Shown here piece by piece: positions 63,200-64,000 of a stretch of DNA of 64,000 nt. Each line of letters starts with the position of its first letter. Positions within the stretch are counted from its first letter, which is position 1. Made by a program: the position numbers and the translations under genes. The notes under the pieces were generated by a model that was not told the DNA's origin, searched no databases, and saw only the letters and a list, made by a program, of their open reading frames with translations. This DNA is from JAIQFV01 sp041494885 (GTDB taxonomy: Bacteria; Acidobacteriota; Terriglobia; JAIQFV01): assembly GCA_041494885.1 (NCBI GenBank), contig JBGQBO010000005.1, forward strand, positions 1 to 64,000, in the 5' to 3' direction.

Positions 63200-64000
63200 A
63201 TGAAGCAAAAGGCCCAGTCCCCGCCTCCTCCGCCGAACAAGAAAACCACAGCCGGAGCGCCTTGGTTCCAACGGCTCCCCCGCCCCGAGTGGTTCGTCAT
63301 CCTTCTCGCTCTCCTTTGCGACCTGAACAGTTGGGGACACCAGTTTGAGCTGGACGATCTACTTTATATTGCTGGAAACATAACCCTTCAGAGCCCTCAC
63401 CAAATTCTTCGCATCTTCACATCTCCATTTTCGGACCCTCAATTCGGATTATACCGCCCACTGACCGCTCTGACGCTGGCCATAAATTACTGGATCGGAG
63501 GTCTTCATCCGGATGGGTTCCATCTCATCAATCGCCTCCTGCACATCCTGAGCGCTCTGGGGATCTTCTGGGTCCTGCAGCGATTGCTCCGCAGTTCGCC
63601 CCTAGTCCCGCTCCCGACTGCATTGCTCTTTGCAGTCCACCCCTTCCAAGTGGAGGCCATCACCTACATCAACGGTCGCGCCGATGCCTTGGCCGCACTG
63701 TTTTTCATCTTCGCCTCGTACTACTTTGTCCGGATGCGTCAAGCTGAATCACATTCCAACAAGCCTTATCTGCTCTCCTTGCTGTTTTATTTTCTGGCGA
63801 TGCTATCCAAGGAAAACGGAATTACGTGGCTGGGGGTGGCCCTGTTGACGGATCTGATCTACGTTTCCCAGGGGAGTCTGAAAGGCTTTTTGGCGAAGCT
63901 CCGTCATGACTTTTGGAAAGTCTATGCCGGCTATCTTGCCCTCACTATGGCGTTCCTCACGATCCGCTTTTTGGTGCTGCCAAGAATCACCTTGGGGGAA
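63200..64000 (+). CDS. TMTC-like GT-C glycosyltransferase, copy 4, 3' end cut by window edge
   Basis: The frame from the ATG at 63200 is open for 267 codons to the right edge and lacks its stop in this window. It starts MKQKAQSPPPPPNKK, close to copy 3, and contains NSWGHQFELDDLLYIAGN (Asp52-Asp53), LYRPLTALTLAINYWIGG, HPFQVEAITYINGRAD and SKENGITWLGVALLTD. The TPR tail would lie beyond the edge. From 63719 on it is almost the same DNA as copy 3, suggesting recent exchange between the two. Confidence 0.87.
   Translation, partial: MKQKAQSPPPPPNKKTTAGAPWFQRLPRPEWFVILLALLCDLNSWGHQFELDDLLYIAGNITLQSPHQILRIFTSPFSDPQFGLYRPLTALTLAINYWIGGLHPDGFHLINRLLHILSALGIFWVLQRLLRSSPLVPLPTALLFAVHPFQVEAITYINGRADALAALFFIFASYYFVRMRQAESHSNKPYLLSLLFYFLAMLSKENGITWLGVALLTDLIYVSQGSLKGFLAKLRHDFWKVYAGYLALTMAFLTIRFLVLPRITLGE
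63719..64000 (+). repeat. Near-identical tract, second member
   Basis: Partner of 61621-61902, offset by 2098 bp. It ends at the window edge, so its right border is not visible. Confidence 0.8.

Noticed and set aside
1..64000. CRISPR arrays, insertion sequences, rRNA or phage genes
   Set aside because: I looked for spaced repeats, transposase motifs with terminal inverted repeats, and rRNA core sequences and saw none.

Overview
The window is a 64 kb stretch of a surface-glycan and protein-glycosylation island. It looks bacterial and Gram-negative-like: it has a Wzm/Wzt-type ABC exporter, a lipoprotein, GDP-mannose dehydratase, many GT2, GT4 and GT-C glycosyltransferases, and no introns or archaeal features. 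Base composition is moderately GC-rich, and by eye the block around 34.6-48.3 kb is more AT-rich. The mixture of TMTC-like TPR glycosyltransferases, NBR1/Wzt-like Ig domains and YfhO proteins would fit an environmental phylum such as Acidobacteriota, but no marker gene is present and I do not assign a taxon. I saw no rRNA, tRNA, CRISPR array or insertion sequence.

Layout. Positions 1-8.6 kb (minus): a GT2, a GT-C membrane transferase, a LysA-like PLP protein, an SDR epimerase, a methyltransferase, a B12-type radical SAM protein and a SPASM radical SAM protein cut by the left edge. 8.9-11.6 kb (minus): an ArnT-like GT-C and a GT2. 11.7-17.1 kb (plus): a GT2, a decayed second copy of it, a frameshifted FG-GAP relic, a GT87-like protein and a second ArnT-like GT-C. 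17.5-21.3 kb (minus): two GT4 and a polyprenyl-phosphate GT2. 21.5-23.4 kb (plus): ABC permease and ATPase. 23.5-26.2 kb (minus): a three-gene nucleotide-deoxysugar cassette. 26.8-31.1 kb (plus): a GT4-methyltransferase fusion, a methyltransferase and a UPF0104 flippase-like protein. 31.1-48.3 kb (minus): a long block with GT2, GT-C, methyltransferases, a YfhO protein, a tandem GT4-GT4 fusion, a GT2 with two beta-sandwich domains, an Ig-domain lipoprotein and a coiled-coil methyltransferase. 48.5-51.0 kb (plus): two separate GT4 genes that match the two halves of that fusion. 51.3-56.9 kb (minus): gmd and two paralogous GT-C/TPR proteins. 57.2-64.0 kb (plus): four tandem TMTC-like GT-C/TPR proteins, the last cut by the right edge.

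How it may work together (inference). Sugar nucleotides (GDP-mannose derivatives via gmd and the 23.5-26.2 kb cassette) feed GT2 and GT4 enzymes that build a glycan exported by the ABC transporter. The ATPase is short and lacks a Wzt-type glycan-binding tail. Ig-like domains with a shared WFE signature instead occur on a methyltransferase, a GT2 and a lipoprotein in the 40-47 kb block, next to a coiled-coil methyltransferase that recalls chain-terminating enzymes. This is my best candidate for an undescribed module. The GT-C proteins probably use polyprenyl-linked sugars made by the DPM-like GT2 enzymes to modify lipid, glycan or protein acceptors outside the membrane. Repeated paralogue pairs, relics and a sharp gene-conversion-like tract show that the island is turning over quickly.
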